A DNA stretch of 64,000 nt from Mycobacterium tilburgii. GTDB lineage: Bacteria > Actinomycetota > Actinomycetes > Mycobacteriales > Mycobacteriaceae. Below are positions 27,708-36,601 of this stretch, piece after piece (positions within the stretch are counted from its first letter, which is position 1; every line of letters starts with the position of its first letter). The DNA is taken from NCBI RefSeq assembly GCF_902168065.1, contig NZ_LR655698.1:1-64000 (forward strand). The letters run 5' to 3'. A program made the translations under genes and the position numbers. The notes under the pieces were generated by a model, which saw only the letters and a program-made list of their open reading frames with translations, had not been told where the DNA came from and did not search any database.

Positions 27708-28686
27708 GACTTCTGCCAGCGCAAGGCTCAGCTGGCTAATCTCCCTCCGGATGTCGCGGCTCAAGATCCGCTGGGTCAAGACAAGTTTGGCGACGTGGTG
27801 CTGGTGGTCGATGGCTGGGCCACGATTCGAAGCGACTTCGCGATGCTCGAACCCGCCCTGCAGGCGATGGACGCGGGGGCGGATGTCTGCGTGGTCAACG
27901 TGCACAAGATGGGTGCCAGATTCGAGCAGGCTCGGTCTTTCATCTGCAGGGCGATCTGGTCGACCCGACACGGTTGCCCGCGTGTGCCGACCTGTTGATG
28001 ACGACGAGCCCGAACGTGATGGTCTATGCGGCGCTCGACGGTTGGCGGCGCCAGATGGTCGAGCACGGTCACGAACTGCTCAGCGCCGAACTCGATCTCG
28101 CCCGCTACCTGCGCGGCCGGCTGGCCGAAATCCCCGACGTCAAGGTGCTCGAGGACGAGCTGCTTGGCGCCGAGGCGTCCTGCAGCCTCGACACGACGCA
28201 GGTCCTGATGGACATCGCCGGGACCGGGACGTCGGGGTATCAGGCCTCCGACTGGCTGCGCGAACACTGCCGCCTCGACCTCGGCATCAGCGGTCACCGC
28301 CGCATCCTGGCCACCATGTCGTTCGCCGACGACAAAGACACTGCGGACCGCATGCTGACGGCGATGACCAATAGCGCCGGGCCGCAACAGACTTTGAGCG
28401 CCCGGCATCGATCAACCTACCGGCGCCCGAGGACATTGAGCTCGAGACCGTTTGCTTGCCGCGTGACGCGTTCTTCGGCCGGACCGAGATGGTGCCCGCC
28501 GAGGCCGCCGCCGGACGCATTTCGGCCGAGCAGATCACGCCTTATCCTCCGGGCATTCCCGCGGTGGTGCCAGGTGAGCGTCTCAACGGCGCCGTCATCG
28601 ACTATCTGCGTTCCGGTGTCGAGGCGGGGATGACGCTGCCGGATCCGGCGGACCCGAGCGCCCGGCGGTTCCGCGTGGTCGCCTGA
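27708..28686 (+). pseudogene. Chimera: ESX EccC fragment joined to Orn/Lys/Arg decarboxylase remnant
   Basis: The first about 50 codons (QRKAQLANLPPDVAAQD, then GDVVLVVDGWATIRSDF) match the FtsK/SpoIIIE-type EccC ATPases of type VII secretion. At about 27864 the same frame becomes AMDAGADVCVVNVHKMG, the PLP-lysine segment of an Orn/Lys/Arg decarboxylase (Rv2531c type). After a frameshift near 27935 the decarboxylase continues (ACADLLMTTSPNVMVYAALD, GTSGYQASDWLREHCR), and after another near 28380 it ends in RDAFFGRTEMVP and ITPYPPGIPAVVPGE. The large N-terminal part of the enzyme is missing. Confidence 0.72.
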
Positions 28687-28696
28687 CCAACCCGGT

Positions 28697-29053
28697 CTAG
28701 GCCGATTCCTGGGCGCGGGATTTCGCGGCCTTGCGCAACTCGCGGTTGCTGGACCGCAGATCGGTGTTCGCCGCGGACAGTTCAGCGTTGTGGTCTTCGA
28801 GGTTGAGGATTCGGGCGATGCCGGCCAGGTTCACCCCGGCGTCGACCAACGTGCTAATGCGCCGCAGCCGGGCCAGGTCGTCGGCGCTGTAGCGGCGGGT
28901 GCCCCCCTGGCTGCGAGCCGGGGTGAGCAGGCCGTAACGCTCGTACAGCCGCAGCGACTGGACCGGGACGCCGGACAATTCGGCAGCGACAGAAATGCCG
29001 TACACGCCGTGATCGGGGGCCGGCGCACCGGCATCGCCGGAGAGATCGGCCAT
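28697..29053 (-). CDS. MerR-family regulator next to hsp18
   Basis: A 118-residue regulator with a MerR winged helix (YGISVAAELSGVPVQSLRLYERYGL, split here by GISVAAELSGV / LRLYERYGLL), the TPARSQGGTRRYS wing and a coiled coil ending in RELRKAAKSRAQ. The ATG at 29053 is chosen because GAGGAGG sits 8 bases upstream. It is divergent from hsp18, the arrangement expected of a dedicated regulator, and resembles HspR-type stress regulators. Confidence 0.88.
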   Translation of the reverse strand: MADLSGDAGAPAPDHGVYGISVAAELSGVPVQSLRLYERYGLLTPARSQGGTRRYSADDLARLRRISTLVDAGVNLAGIARILNLEDHNAELSAANTDLRSSNRELRKAAKSRAQESA

Positions 29054-29100
29054 CGAGCACACCTCCTCACTCACTCGCATAGGAAACCTGTTTATCATAC

Positions 29101-29151
29101 TTGCACTCATCTTGCGAGAATGTTATATAAAAGCTATGCCTCACGGCATAG
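29101..29151 (+). promoter_or_regulatory. hsp18 promoter and downstream palindromic operator candidate
   Basis: TTGCAC (29101-29106) and TATATA (29124-29129) are spaced 17 bp and look like a good sigma-70-type promoter for hsp18. Just downstream CTATGCC-TCAC-GGCATAG (29134-29151) is a perfect 7-bp inverted repeat with a 4-base spacer, near the expected transcription start. It is a candidate site for the divergent MerR regulator. No canonical HspR (HAIR) element was found. Confidence 0.6.
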
Positions 29152-29187
29152 ATATTCTGACTCAGGGCAACAGATTGGAGTGGAAAG

Positions 29188-29658
29188 ATGACTGCAATGT
29201 TGATGCGCACCGACCCCTTCCGAGAACTGGACCGATTCGCTCAACAGGTGTTCGGCACGGCCGCGCGTCCCGCGGCGATGCCGATGGATGCCTGGCGCCA
29301 GGGCGACGAGTTCATCGTTGAGTTCGACGTGCCGGGCATCAACGGCGATTCGCTGGACATCGACATCGAGCGCAACGTGGTGACCGTGCGGGCCGAGCGC
29401 CCGACGCTGGACCCCAACCAGGAGATGCTGGCCACCGAGCGACCGCGTGGTGTGTTCAGCCGGCAACTGGTGCTCGGTGACAACCTCGACACCGACCGAA
29501 TCCAGGCGTCTTGCACCGAAGGTGTTCTGCGCCTGCGAATCCCGGTAGCCGAGAAGGCCAAGCCGCGCAAGATCGCGATCAATCGCGGCGGGGCACACCA
29601 CGTCATCGATGGCCACGTTGAAAACCACGTCGAACAACGGGGGGTGATCAACGCCTGA
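29188..29658 (+). CDS. hsp18: Small heat-shock protein Hsp18 (18-kDa antigen family)
   Basis: ATP-independent holdase chaperone of the Hsp20/alpha-crystallin family, similar to the 18-kDa antigen of M. leprae and M. avium. The 156-residue protein has the N-terminal [19 protein letters not shown], an alpha-crystallin domain (about 40-140, with [18 protein letters not shown]) and the [12 protein letters not shown] strand. A ribosome-binding GGAGTGGAAAG precedes the ATG. A longer than usual C-terminal tail follows PRKIAI. Confidence 0.94.
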   Translation: MTAMLMRTDPFRELDRFAQQVFGTAARPAAMPMDAWRQGDEFIVEFDVPGINGDSLDIDIERNVVTVRAERPTLDPNQEMLATERPRGVFSRQLVLGDNLDTDRIQASCTEGVLRLRIPVAEKAKPRKIAINRGGAHHVIDGHVENHVEQRGVINA

Positions 29659-29669
29659 CAAAAGTGGTG

Positions 29670-29721
29670 GACCAGCGACGGGAGGCACCAGCCGCACGCT
29701 CGGCGCCACCCGTCGCTGGTC
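29670..29721 (+). terminator. 13-bp perfect inverted repeat after hsp18
   Basis: GACCAGCGACGGG (29670-29682) is perfectly complementary to CCCGTCGCTGGTC (29709-29721), with a 26-base loop that can pair further. It starts 12 bases after the hsp18 stop and has no U-tract, like many mycobacterial intrinsic terminators. It could alternatively stabilise the mRNA 3' end. Confidence 0.6.
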
Positions 29722-29914
29722 ACGGAGCCTGCGCCGATGGTTGTGACATGATCAAAACCGACCTCGGCGCTGAATACCCAGCGCCACTCGAGCCCACACC
29801 GCGGCTTCGCAAGCTCCCTTACCCCGCCCCCGCCGTAACCGGCCGGGTCGGCGCGCGCAGGCGAGCGTGGCCGGCCGGACCTGGCGAACTGCATCTGAGG
29901 AGACGAAGTCCGCG

Positions 29915-30604
29915 ATGAGTCGGGACCTGAACGGCCAATCGGCCGACGTCGAACAAGCCCTCGCCGGCGGAGCACCGCAACGGGCGGGGTGGTTTCGGTT
30001 CTACTTTGCCGACCAGCGCTGGGAATGGTCCGAACAGGTGCAGCAGATGCACGGCTACCAGCCCGGCACGGTCACCCCGACCACCGAACTGGTGTTGTCG
30101 CACAAGCACCCGGATGATCGCGGGCAAGTCGCCATCGACGAAATCCTGGACACGCACCAGGCGTTCAGCACTCGCCATCGCATCATCGACACCGGCGGGC
30201 ACGTGCATCATGTCGTGGTGGTCGGCGATCAGCTGCGCGACGACAAAGGTGGGGTGATCGGGACGCACGGGTTCTATGTCGACGTCTCGCCGTTGGACCA
30301 GGCAGGCGAAGACCTCGTCACCGCGAAGCTCGCCGAGATCACCGAGCAGCGCGCCGTCATCGAGCAGGTCAAAGGGATGCTGATGCTGATCTACGGCATA
30401 GGCGACGTGGCAGCCTTCGAACTACTGAAATGGCTCTCCCAAGAAGCGAACATCAAGCTGCGCCTGCTCGCCGAACAAATCTGCGACGACTTTCGCGGCG
30501 CGGGCCAGCGGCTGCCGTCGCAGTCGGATTTCGACCACCTCTTGTTGACCGCGCAGCAGCGCGTCGCCCAGGCCGCCGACTCCATGGCCAGTCGAGACGC
30601 GTAA
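29915..30604 (+). CDS. PAS-ANTAR domain regulator
   Basis: A 229-residue soluble protein. Residues about 20-130 form a PAS fold (WEWSEQVQQMHGYQPGTVTP, LSHKHPDDRGQV, TRHRIIDTGG). Residues about 145-205 form an ANTAR RNA-binding domain (QRAVIEQVKGMLMLIYGI, AFELLKWLSQEANIKLRLLAEQI), which acts by antitermination on dual-hairpin transcripts. The ATG at 29915 has GAGGAGA about 11 bases upstream. It lies between hsp18 and a broken PPOX gene and is intact; its RNA target is not seen nearby. Confidence 0.88.
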   Translation: MSRDLNGQSADVEQALAGGAPQRAGWFRFYFADQRWEWSEQVQQMHGYQPGTVTPTTELVLSHKHPDDRGQVAIDEILDTHQAFSTRHRIIDTGGHVHHVVVVGDQLRDDKGGVIGTHGFYVDVSPLDQAGEDLVTAKLAEITEQRAVIEQVKGMLMLIYGIGDVAAFELLKWLSQEANIKLRLLAEQICDDFRGAGQRLPSQSDFDHLLLTAQQRVAQAADSMASRDA

Positions 30605-30650
30605 GCCGCTTCGACGACAACGGCCGCTACCCCGCCTAGCGGCGCACGGC

Positions 30651-30870
30651 TCAGAGCTCGTCGGAGAAGTCGGCGCTGAGCCAACGGTCCGGCCGTATGG
30701 TGAACAACACGTTTTCGTGGCCTTCCAAGCTTTCGACGAACGCCGGTCCGCCTTCTGCACCGAGGTATCGAACGGCGATGGATTCCATCACGTCCACCGG
30801 AGTCGGCATGGTCGTCTCGACGACGGTGCCTTCCACCACCACGTATCGATAAGGCAGCTCCTCAACCGGA
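30651..30870 (-). pseudogene. PNPOx-like (PPOX class) flavin enzyme, C-terminal remnant
   Basis: The last about 70 codons of a pyridoxamine-5'-phosphate-oxidase-like protein are readable (LPYRYVVVEGTVVET, VMESIAVRYLG and the typical end FTIRPDRWLSADFS). The N-terminal half is absent; upstream the frame passes into unrelated sequence. Such proteins use FMN or F420. Confidence 0.65.
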
Positions 30871-31256
30871 AGTCACGCTGGCCGGTTGCCGCGTGTCGCC
30901 CGCCGCGCCAAGGAAGTTCGGCGGCTGCGGTACCCGAATCAGCTCGTTGCAGATCACGCCGATCACCACCAGGCCCCGTATGATCATGAACGACCACCGG
31001 TAGCGCTCGGGACCCGTCACGTGCGCAGCTGTCCATCGCCGACGGCGCCCACGGCAAGCTGCGCTGGACGCGACAACTTCTTTCCCTGGGTTTGGCGCCG
31101 GATGCGCGGGCTGTCCCCGTCCGACGAGCGGTCGCCGAAACGTCCGCAGTTGGCGCCGGTGACCGCGCGGCGCGGCGGCTGCGACAGACCACCGACGGGG
31201 GCACCGACCGCGATCGTTGCGGCGAGGAGCCCTCAGCGGTCAGGCATCCTTGACCC
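30871..31256. other. Unassigned stretch between PPOX remnant and dedA
   Basis: About 385 bp. On the minus strand a 50-codon frame (VTGPERYRWSFMIIRGLVVIGV) precedes the PPOX remnant, and a second frame (ANCGRFGDRSSDGDSPRIRR) lies further up. Neither could be matched to a family. Probably eroded coding sequence plus the dedA promoter; no RNA gene or repeat seen. Confidence 0.35.
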
Positions 31257-31922
31257 ATGAACGCCGAGGCTTTGCTGCAGTCCATCCCGCCGCTCGCGGT
31301 ATACCTCGTGGTCGCAGGCGTGGTCGGGCTGGAAAGCCTGGGCATCCCGCTTCCCGGCGAGATCATCCTGGTCAGCGCTGCGCTGATGTCGTCGCACCAC
31401 GACCTGGCGGTCAACCCGGTCGGCGTCGGCGCCTCGGCAGTGATCGGCGCAGTGATCGGCGATTCGATCGGGTACTCGATCGGCCGGCGGTTCGGCATGA
31501 CGCTGTTCGACAAACTCAGCCGGCGACTCCCCCGGCACTTCGGCCCGGGGCACGTGATGCTGGCCGAGCGCCTGTTCGACCGCTGGAAGATCCGTGCGGT
31601 GTTCTTCGGGCGCTTCATCGCGCTGTTGCGGATCTTCGCCGGGCCACTGGCCGGCGCGCTGAAGATGCACTACCAGCGTTTCCTGGCGGCCAACGTGTCC
31701 GGCGCCATCTGTTGGGCGGGCGGCACGACCGCACTGGTCTACTTCGCCGGGATCGCCGCGGAACGATGGCTGGAGCGGTTCTCCTGGGTCGCGCTCGTCG
31801 TCGCGATCGTGATCGGCGGCACCGCGGCAATCCTGCTGCGGGAGCGCACCTCCCGCGCGATCGCCGAACTCGAGGACGAACACGAACGCAAATCCGGAAG
31901 CACCGCGGCCGACCCCGTCTGA
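31257..31922 (+). CDS. dedA: DedA-family membrane protein (Rv2637 type)
   Basis: A 221-residue SNARE-associated/DedA membrane protein, a family now linked to undecaprenyl-phosphate or lipid flipping. Visible signatures are ESLGIPLPGE near the N terminus, GDSIGYSIGRRFG and FFGRFIALLRIFAGPLAG, with several hydrophobic helices and a charged C-terminal tail. M. tuberculosis Rv2637 is 218 residues. Intact. Confidence 0.9.
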   Translation: MNAEALLQSIPPLAVYLVVAGVVGLESLGIPLPGEIILVSAALMSSHHDLAVNPVGVGASAVIGAVIGDSIGYSIGRRFGMTLFDKLSRRLPRHFGPGHVMLAERLFDRWKIRAVFFGRFIALLRIFAGPLAGALKMHYQRFLAANVSGAICWAGGTTALVYFAGIAAERWLERFSWVALVVAIVIGGTAAILLRERTSRAIAELEDEHERKSGSTAADPV

Positions 31923-31979
31923 CCCCGGGGCTAACCGGCTGCCTCGACGATCTGAGTGGCCTGGGCCGGGCGGTGCTGC

Positions 31980-32533
31980 TCAATCTAGCCACACCGCCAT
32001 CTTCTGGGCGCGCCGGGCGGCATTCAGATCGCCAACGGCGACGAGCACGATCGCGCCCTTCATCAGCAATGTGCCAGGACGACGCGAAGTCCTGGACATC
32101 GGTGAGTCCCGCGGCCTGCGCGCGGCGACGGACGATGTCGCGCACGTGGTCGATGTGCGCGATGCAGGCCTGCCCGGCGGGGTGATCGGCGCCCAACTCG
32201 AGCAGCACGTTGATAAAGTTGATAAATGAGCAGCCCTCATAGCCGTCGCGGAGCTGAAACCACTCGTGCATCAAGTCGAAGATCGCCAGCAGCTGTTGCT
32301 CGGGGGTGGCGCCGCGGCATTCGGACTGCGCTTCGATCAGCCCGTGTGTCCAGATCTGCTCGCGGCGCTCCAGCACGGCCAACATGAGGGCGTTCTTGGT
32401 GGCGAAATGCCGGTACAACGTCGCCTTGGCCACTCCGGCCCGCTCGATCACCTCATCGGTGCCGACCGCACGGATGCCACGCCGGCTGAACAGTTCATAT
32501 GCGGCGTTCAAGATCCGTTCACGGGCGGGTATT
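31980..32533 (-). pseudogene. TetR-family regulator, start lost and C-terminal frameshift
   Basis: The helix-turn-helix is intact (ILNAAYELFSRRGIRAVGTD, VAKATLYRHFATKNALMLAV), and so is much of the ligand domain. The frame breaks near 32090 (SWHI to LMKGAIVLVAVGDL) and no start codon precedes IPARERI; at about 32533 the sequence passes straight into a coding fragment of another gene on the opposite strand. It is therefore a head-to-head fusion remnant. Confidence 0.8.
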
Positions 32534-33067
32534 CGGCTCGCCCGAGCAGTACGACCACACCGTCCGCATGCTGGTCGACAGCGGCGTGATCCTCGATCAC
32601 AAGGTGATCTACTGGGATGTGCGGCCATCGGCGAACTTCCCGACGGTCGCGGTGCGGGTGGCCGACGTGCCTGCGACGTTCGACGACACGGTGTTGCTGA
32701 CCACGTTGATTCGGGCCGCCGTGATGACGGCGCTGGACTCGGTGGGCCGCGGCGACGACGGGAACCGGCTGCTGCCGCTGGCGGCATTGCGCGCCGCGTA
32801 CTGGAAGGCCGCCCACGACGGCCTGGCCGGCCAGCTGCTGGACTCCGTTCACGACTACGCGGCCGTGCCAGCCCGCCGGCAGTTGGACGCGCTGGTGCAC
32901 CGGGTTCGTCCGGCGCTGGAGCAACTCGGCGAGTACGACCGCGTCACCGCCGGACTCAAGCAGCTGCTGGCCGACGACAACGGCGCGGTGCGGCAGCGCC
33001 GGTATGGCAACAGCGCGGCGACATGCGCGAGGTCATCGCGGCCGCGGCGGCCGCCACCCGCAGCTGA
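32533..33067 (+). pseudogene. Glutamate-cysteine ligase-like (YbdK/Rv0433 type), C-terminal remnant
   Basis: The C-terminal part of a carboxylate-amine ligase is readable: FGSPEQYDHTVRMLVDSGVI, IYWDVRPSANFPTVAVRVAD, LRAAYWKAAHDGLAGQLLD. A shift near 33005 precedes the terminal GDMREVIAAAAAATRS. The N-terminal two-thirds with the ATP-grasp-like catalytic core is missing, replaced by the start of the reversed TetR remnant. Confidence 0.78.
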
Positions 33068-33322
33068 CTACACCGCGAACAGGCGATACAGGCCCACCGC
33101 GCCAACAGCCACAATCGTGAAACGCAACGCGTTCGGCGACAACCGCCGCCCGTACCGGGCGCCGACCCACCCGCCCACCAGCGAGCTGGCCGCGATGACG
33201 CCGGCCACCTGCCAACTGATCCGGTCGAACGCCACCAACGTATAGCCAACGGCCGCAACGATATTGACCACCACGCCAAGATATTCTTGGCGGCGTTCAT
33301 GCGCTGGATCGACTCCGGCAGC
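33068..33322 (-). pseudogene. TSUP (TauE/SafE-like) transporter, C-terminal remnant
   Basis: Readable pieces are LLPESIQRMNAAKNIL in one frame and, after a shift near 33280, VVVNIVAAVGYTLVAFD to LVGGWVGARYGRRLSPNALR in another. These are the last helices of a sulfite/anion exporter-family permease. The upstream end fuses to the SDR remnant; the downstream stop directly abuts the ligase remnant. Confidence 0.65.
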
Positions 33323-33935
33323 AGTGCCGACCAGCTTCTCCCGAGCCTCATTTAGAGCAAACGGGCACACCGCGTTGACTCGGATGTGGTAGCGAGCCCA
33401 CTCTGTTGGCGGCGACCTTGGTCAGCGTCGCCACCGCTACTTTGGCCGCCGAATAGGGAGCGGTATACGCAATGCCGGCAAGGGCAGACCCCGACACAAA
33501 GCTAAGCACCGACGCCCACCCCGACTCTCTCAGAAAAGGAAAGCAAAGCTGCATGAACCGAAATGTCGCCTTGGGCCCGGTCGCCTCCGAGAGCTCCTAA
33601 TCTTTATCGGTGACCAACTCCAGCGCCTTGGGGCATAGCGAAGAATTGCGCGGCGTTGACCAACACGTCTATACGCCCTTCCCCGGTGTCGGCTACCTGA
33701 CGCACAGCGGCTTCAATCGCGTCGGGGTGGGCAATATTGGCCCTGATGAACCAGGCCCGCCCGCGGTCGGTAAAAATCCGCTCTACGCGCTCCAGGCCCT
33801 TCTCCTCGTTCAGATCGACGATCATGACGTGGGCACCCAAGCCTGCCAACTCCTCAGCAATCGCCCCTCCCAACCCTGAGCTCCGCCGGTGACTAGCGCG
33901 TATCTGTCTTCCAAGCGAGACAAGACCACTCCTTG
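33320..33935 (-). pseudogene. Short-chain dehydrogenase/reductase, multiple frameshifts
   Basis: The start ALVTGGAQG is separated by a shift from GLGGAIAEELAGLGAHVMIV; then come RIDVLVNAAQFF, SFVSGSALAGIAYTAPYSAAK (with catalytic YSAAK) and, after another shift near 33415, WARYHIRVNAVCPFAL. At least three indels. It lies downstream of an AT-rich region with palindromes and is divergent from the aldehyde dehydrogenase remnant. Confidence 0.82.
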
Positions 33936-33939
33936 CTGC

Positions 33940-33990
33940 TATATAACAATATAACATTATATGTCCTATTGTTCAATAGTTGCATATCGT
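33940..33990. promoter_or_regulatory. AT-rich promoter region with palindrome upstream of SDR/ALDH remnants
   Basis: Contains CTATTG-TT-CAATAG (33966-33979), a perfect inverted repeat, and the near-symmetric ATATAACAATATAACATTATAT just before it. This strongly AT-rich island in GC-rich DNA looks like a TetR-type operator/promoter for the former divergent SDR and aldehyde dehydrogenase genes. Confidence 0.5.
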
Positions 33991-34094
33991 CGACCCCTGC
34001 CTAGTGGGCCTCGGCCCAAGGGCCGCTTCGTCGATTCATCGTCAACCGCTGCGCTGACCCCCGTGGAATGCCCCGATGAGCCTGTTCGCCCAGA

Positions 34095-35049
34095 AAAGTA
34101 GCGCCGGCCCTCGCGGCGGGCTGCACGTTGGTGGCCAAGCCCTCGGAACTGTTCCCACTGGTCAGCTTGCGGATCGCGGAGTTGATCGCCGAGGCCGATC
34201 TGCCCACGGGGTATTAAACGTGGTGATCAGACCCGGCGATCCGGTGGGGAAGGCGCTGGTCGACGATCCTCGGGTGGACAAAGTCTCATTCACCGGCAGC
34301 CGGGCCGTGGGTGGTGCGATCACGGCTACCGTCGGTGCCCGAATTGGGCGAGTTTCGTTAGAGCTGGGTGGTAAAAGCCCGGCGGTGATCTTCGCCGACG
34401 CAGACCTGGGCAAGGCTATTGGGATCGCCGCGGGCAACGCGTTTTTGGGGCTGTCGGGTTAGGTGTGCGTGTGTCAGTCGCGAACCTTGGCACCGCGACG
34501 TGTACGACGATGTGGTGAGCAACCTGATCGGCTTCGCCGCGGCCGCGACCTTCGGCGACTTCTTCGACCCCGCGGTGTCAGCGGCTCCGATGATCAGCCC
34601 GCAACACATGAACCGGGTGCTCGGCCACATCCACAGCGCGGTCAGTGACGGCGCTGAAATCGCGGCAGGCGGGGGCCGCGCCGAAAAACCACCGACGGCC
34701 GGCAATTTCGTAGCGCCGGCAGTGCTGGTCAACGTGGACAACTCGATGGCGGTGGCTCGAGACAAAATCTTCGGACCGGTATTGTGCGTGATCCCATTCG
34801 ACGATGAAGACGAGGCCATTCGGCTGGCCAACGACACCACCTACGGCCTGGCAGCCGCGGTCTACACCTGCGACGTCGGCCGGGCGTTGCGAGTGAGCCG
34901 CACCGTGGGGCGGGCAACGTCGGTGTCAACACCTGGACGCTGCAACCGCACGCCCCGTTCGGGGGATGAAACAATCCGGTTTTGGTCGCGAGAACGGGCG
35001 CGCGGGAATTATGGAATATCTCGACACCAAAACCACATTCCTGGGCTGA
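34095..35049 (+). pseudogene. Aldehyde dehydrogenase, nonsense and frameshift mutations
   Basis: N-terminal third missing; remaining blocks are [47 protein letters not shown] and EDEAIRLANDTTYGLAAAVY. The catalytic-loop glutamine codon is TAG (34460-34462) just before VCVCQSR, a CAG-to-TAG change. Shifts near 34485 and in the C terminus (FGG to MKQSGFGRENGRAG) follow, ending YLDTKTTFLG at the 35047 TGA. Confidence 0.85.
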
Positions 35050-35142
35050 CGGCTTGTCCGGTGCGCGCTTCGCCAACGAGACACCGCGTGTCACGTAGCA
35101 TAAGGAGCTGAAGTTTTTAGCTATCGTCCGCGGAGGAGTGAT

Positions 35143-35754
35143 ATGTCGACTGATCGAGCAACTGGCGAAGTGACGGTCACCGACGACTTCGATCGGCACG
35201 ACCAGATACTCGACGCCGCCAATGAGTGTTTTACACAATTGGGCATTCATCGCACGAGCGTGCAGGACGTGGCGCGGATGGCCAAGGTCTCTCGGGGCAC
35301 CATCTATCGGTACTTCGAGGACCGCGACGTGCTCATCGAGGCGGCGATCGAGCATGGTGCCCAACGCTTTTACCGTGAGGTCACCGCGGCGATGGAAAAC
35401 AAGACCACGCTCGCCGAAAAACTCGGCGCTATGGCCGAAACCCACGCAAAAATCCTCCTCGAGCACCGCACCCGCAACCGACTGATGGCCGATGACTCCG
35501 AACTCATGCGCCACATGGTCTCCGATGGCGACAGCACAGTGCGGCGCACGACGAAGTTTCTCGAACCCTACGTGCATGACGCGCAAAAACGCGGCGAAGT
35601 CGGCACCGGGGTCAACGTCACAGCGGCCAGCGAGTGGCTGGCGCGCATCATCTACTCCTTCTCGACGGTCAACCAGGGGCTGAGCTTCGATATGACGAAG
35701 CCGAAAACCGTCCGCGCCTACGTCGAGAAATTTGCCATCAACGGCCTGCGCTGA
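35143..35754 (+). CDS. TetR-family regulator
   Basis: An intact 203-residue TetR protein with the helix-turn-helix SVQDVARMAKVSRGTIYRYFE (split: SVQDVARMAKVS / RGTIYRYFEDRD) and a helical ligand domain. GGAGGAGTGAT lies directly upstream of the ATG. It is surrounded by broken SDR, aldehyde dehydrogenase and P450 genes and may be the surviving regulator of that former catabolic cluster; the palindrome at 33966 is a possible target. Confidence 0.85.
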   Translation: MSTDRATGEVTVTDDFDRHDQILDAANECFTQLGIHRTSVQDVARMAKVSRGTIYRYFEDRDVLIEAAIEHGAQRFYREVTAAMENKTTLAEKLGAMAETHAKILLEHRTRNRLMADDSELMRHMVSDGDSTVRRTTKFLEPYVHDAQKRGEVGTGVNVTAASEWLARIIYSFSTVNQGLSFDMTKPKTVRAYVEKFAINGLR

Positions 35755-35782
35755 AGCAAGGGCTCGTCGTCTACGACTCCGA

Positions 35783-36598
35783 TCACATAGCGGTGCGGCT
35801 GTCGTGACCCATAACCGCAGGATCGGTCGCGAATTCACGGACCATTGCCTGGATCGTGTATGACGCCGCCAGCCGACCATCCTGGCTGAAGACCCGGCCA
35901 TCGCCTTGCACGAGCCCGCGCCCCGACCAGAAAGCGTGGTTGGTGTACAGCAACCAGCCCGCGATATCGACGTCTTCGTGAAATGCTATGGTAACCTTCA
36001 TGATTCCCGTCGAAAGGGTGATGTGAGCGCGAGCTTCGCCCAGTCCACGATGCGGCAGCATGCCAGCCGCGATGGTCCAGTGGGTCGTCGACTGAGCAAG
36101 CAACGCGGCCTGTAGGTAGGGTGCGCGCGGCGCATTACGAAATTGGACCCACGCGTTGATCACTGGCGGACCGACCCGGTCGGGGTCCGGATCGTAGGCA
36201 GCGTTGACAACCCGGATTTCGCGACCGGTCATCCCAAAGCCCGGAAAGGCCACCGCCGCATCGGGTCCCGGCACGTCCGGCATCCGCTCGGTGTCCCGCA
36301 TTATCTCGCTGGCGCCAGAGTCCGCGAGAACAATATCCGCGGTGCGCAGCACGCCGTGCTGATTCACGCGGACTTCGGCCGACGAGAACGTTCTGCCGCG
36401 GCGAAGAACATCGACGGTTAGGTCCACCGGCGCATCGAATGATGCCGCCTTGGTGAAGATCATCGACCCCGACGTAACTCTTTGCTCTGGAATCACTTTC
36501 GATGCCGCAACGATGGACTCCGCGAGCAGTTGCCCACCCTCGACAACGTTGCGACGAGTAGGTCCATGGGCCGGCCCAATGAAACGGCCGTTGCTCAT
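35783..36598 (-). CDS. Acyl-CoA thioesterase-like double-hotdog protein
   Basis: A 271-residue protein resembling acyl-CoA thioesterase II domains: an N-terminal hotdog with RNVVEGGQLLAESIVAAS and SGSMIFTKAASFDAPVDL, and a C-terminal hotdog with LYTNHAFWSGRGLVQGDGRVFSQDG followed by LAASYTIQAMVRE. It appears intact and starts 3 bp after the DUF427 stop on the same strand. The substrate is unknown; neighbours suggest fatty or sterol acyl-CoA metabolism. Confidence 0.75.
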   Translation of the reverse strand: MSNGRFIGPAHGPTRRNVVEGGQLLAESIVAASKVIPEQRVTSGSMIFTKAASFDAPVDLTVDVLRRGRTFSSAEVRVNQHGVLRTADIVLADSGASEIMRDTERMPDVPGPDAAVAFPGFGMTGREIRVVNAAYDPDPDRVGPPVINAWVQFRNAPRAPYLQAALLAQSTTHWTIAAGMLPHRGLGEARAHITLSTGIMKVTIAFHEDVDIAGWLLYTNHAFWSGRGLVQGDGRVFSQDGRLAASYTIQAMVREFATDPAVMGHDSRTAM

Positions 36599-36601
36599 GG
36601 G

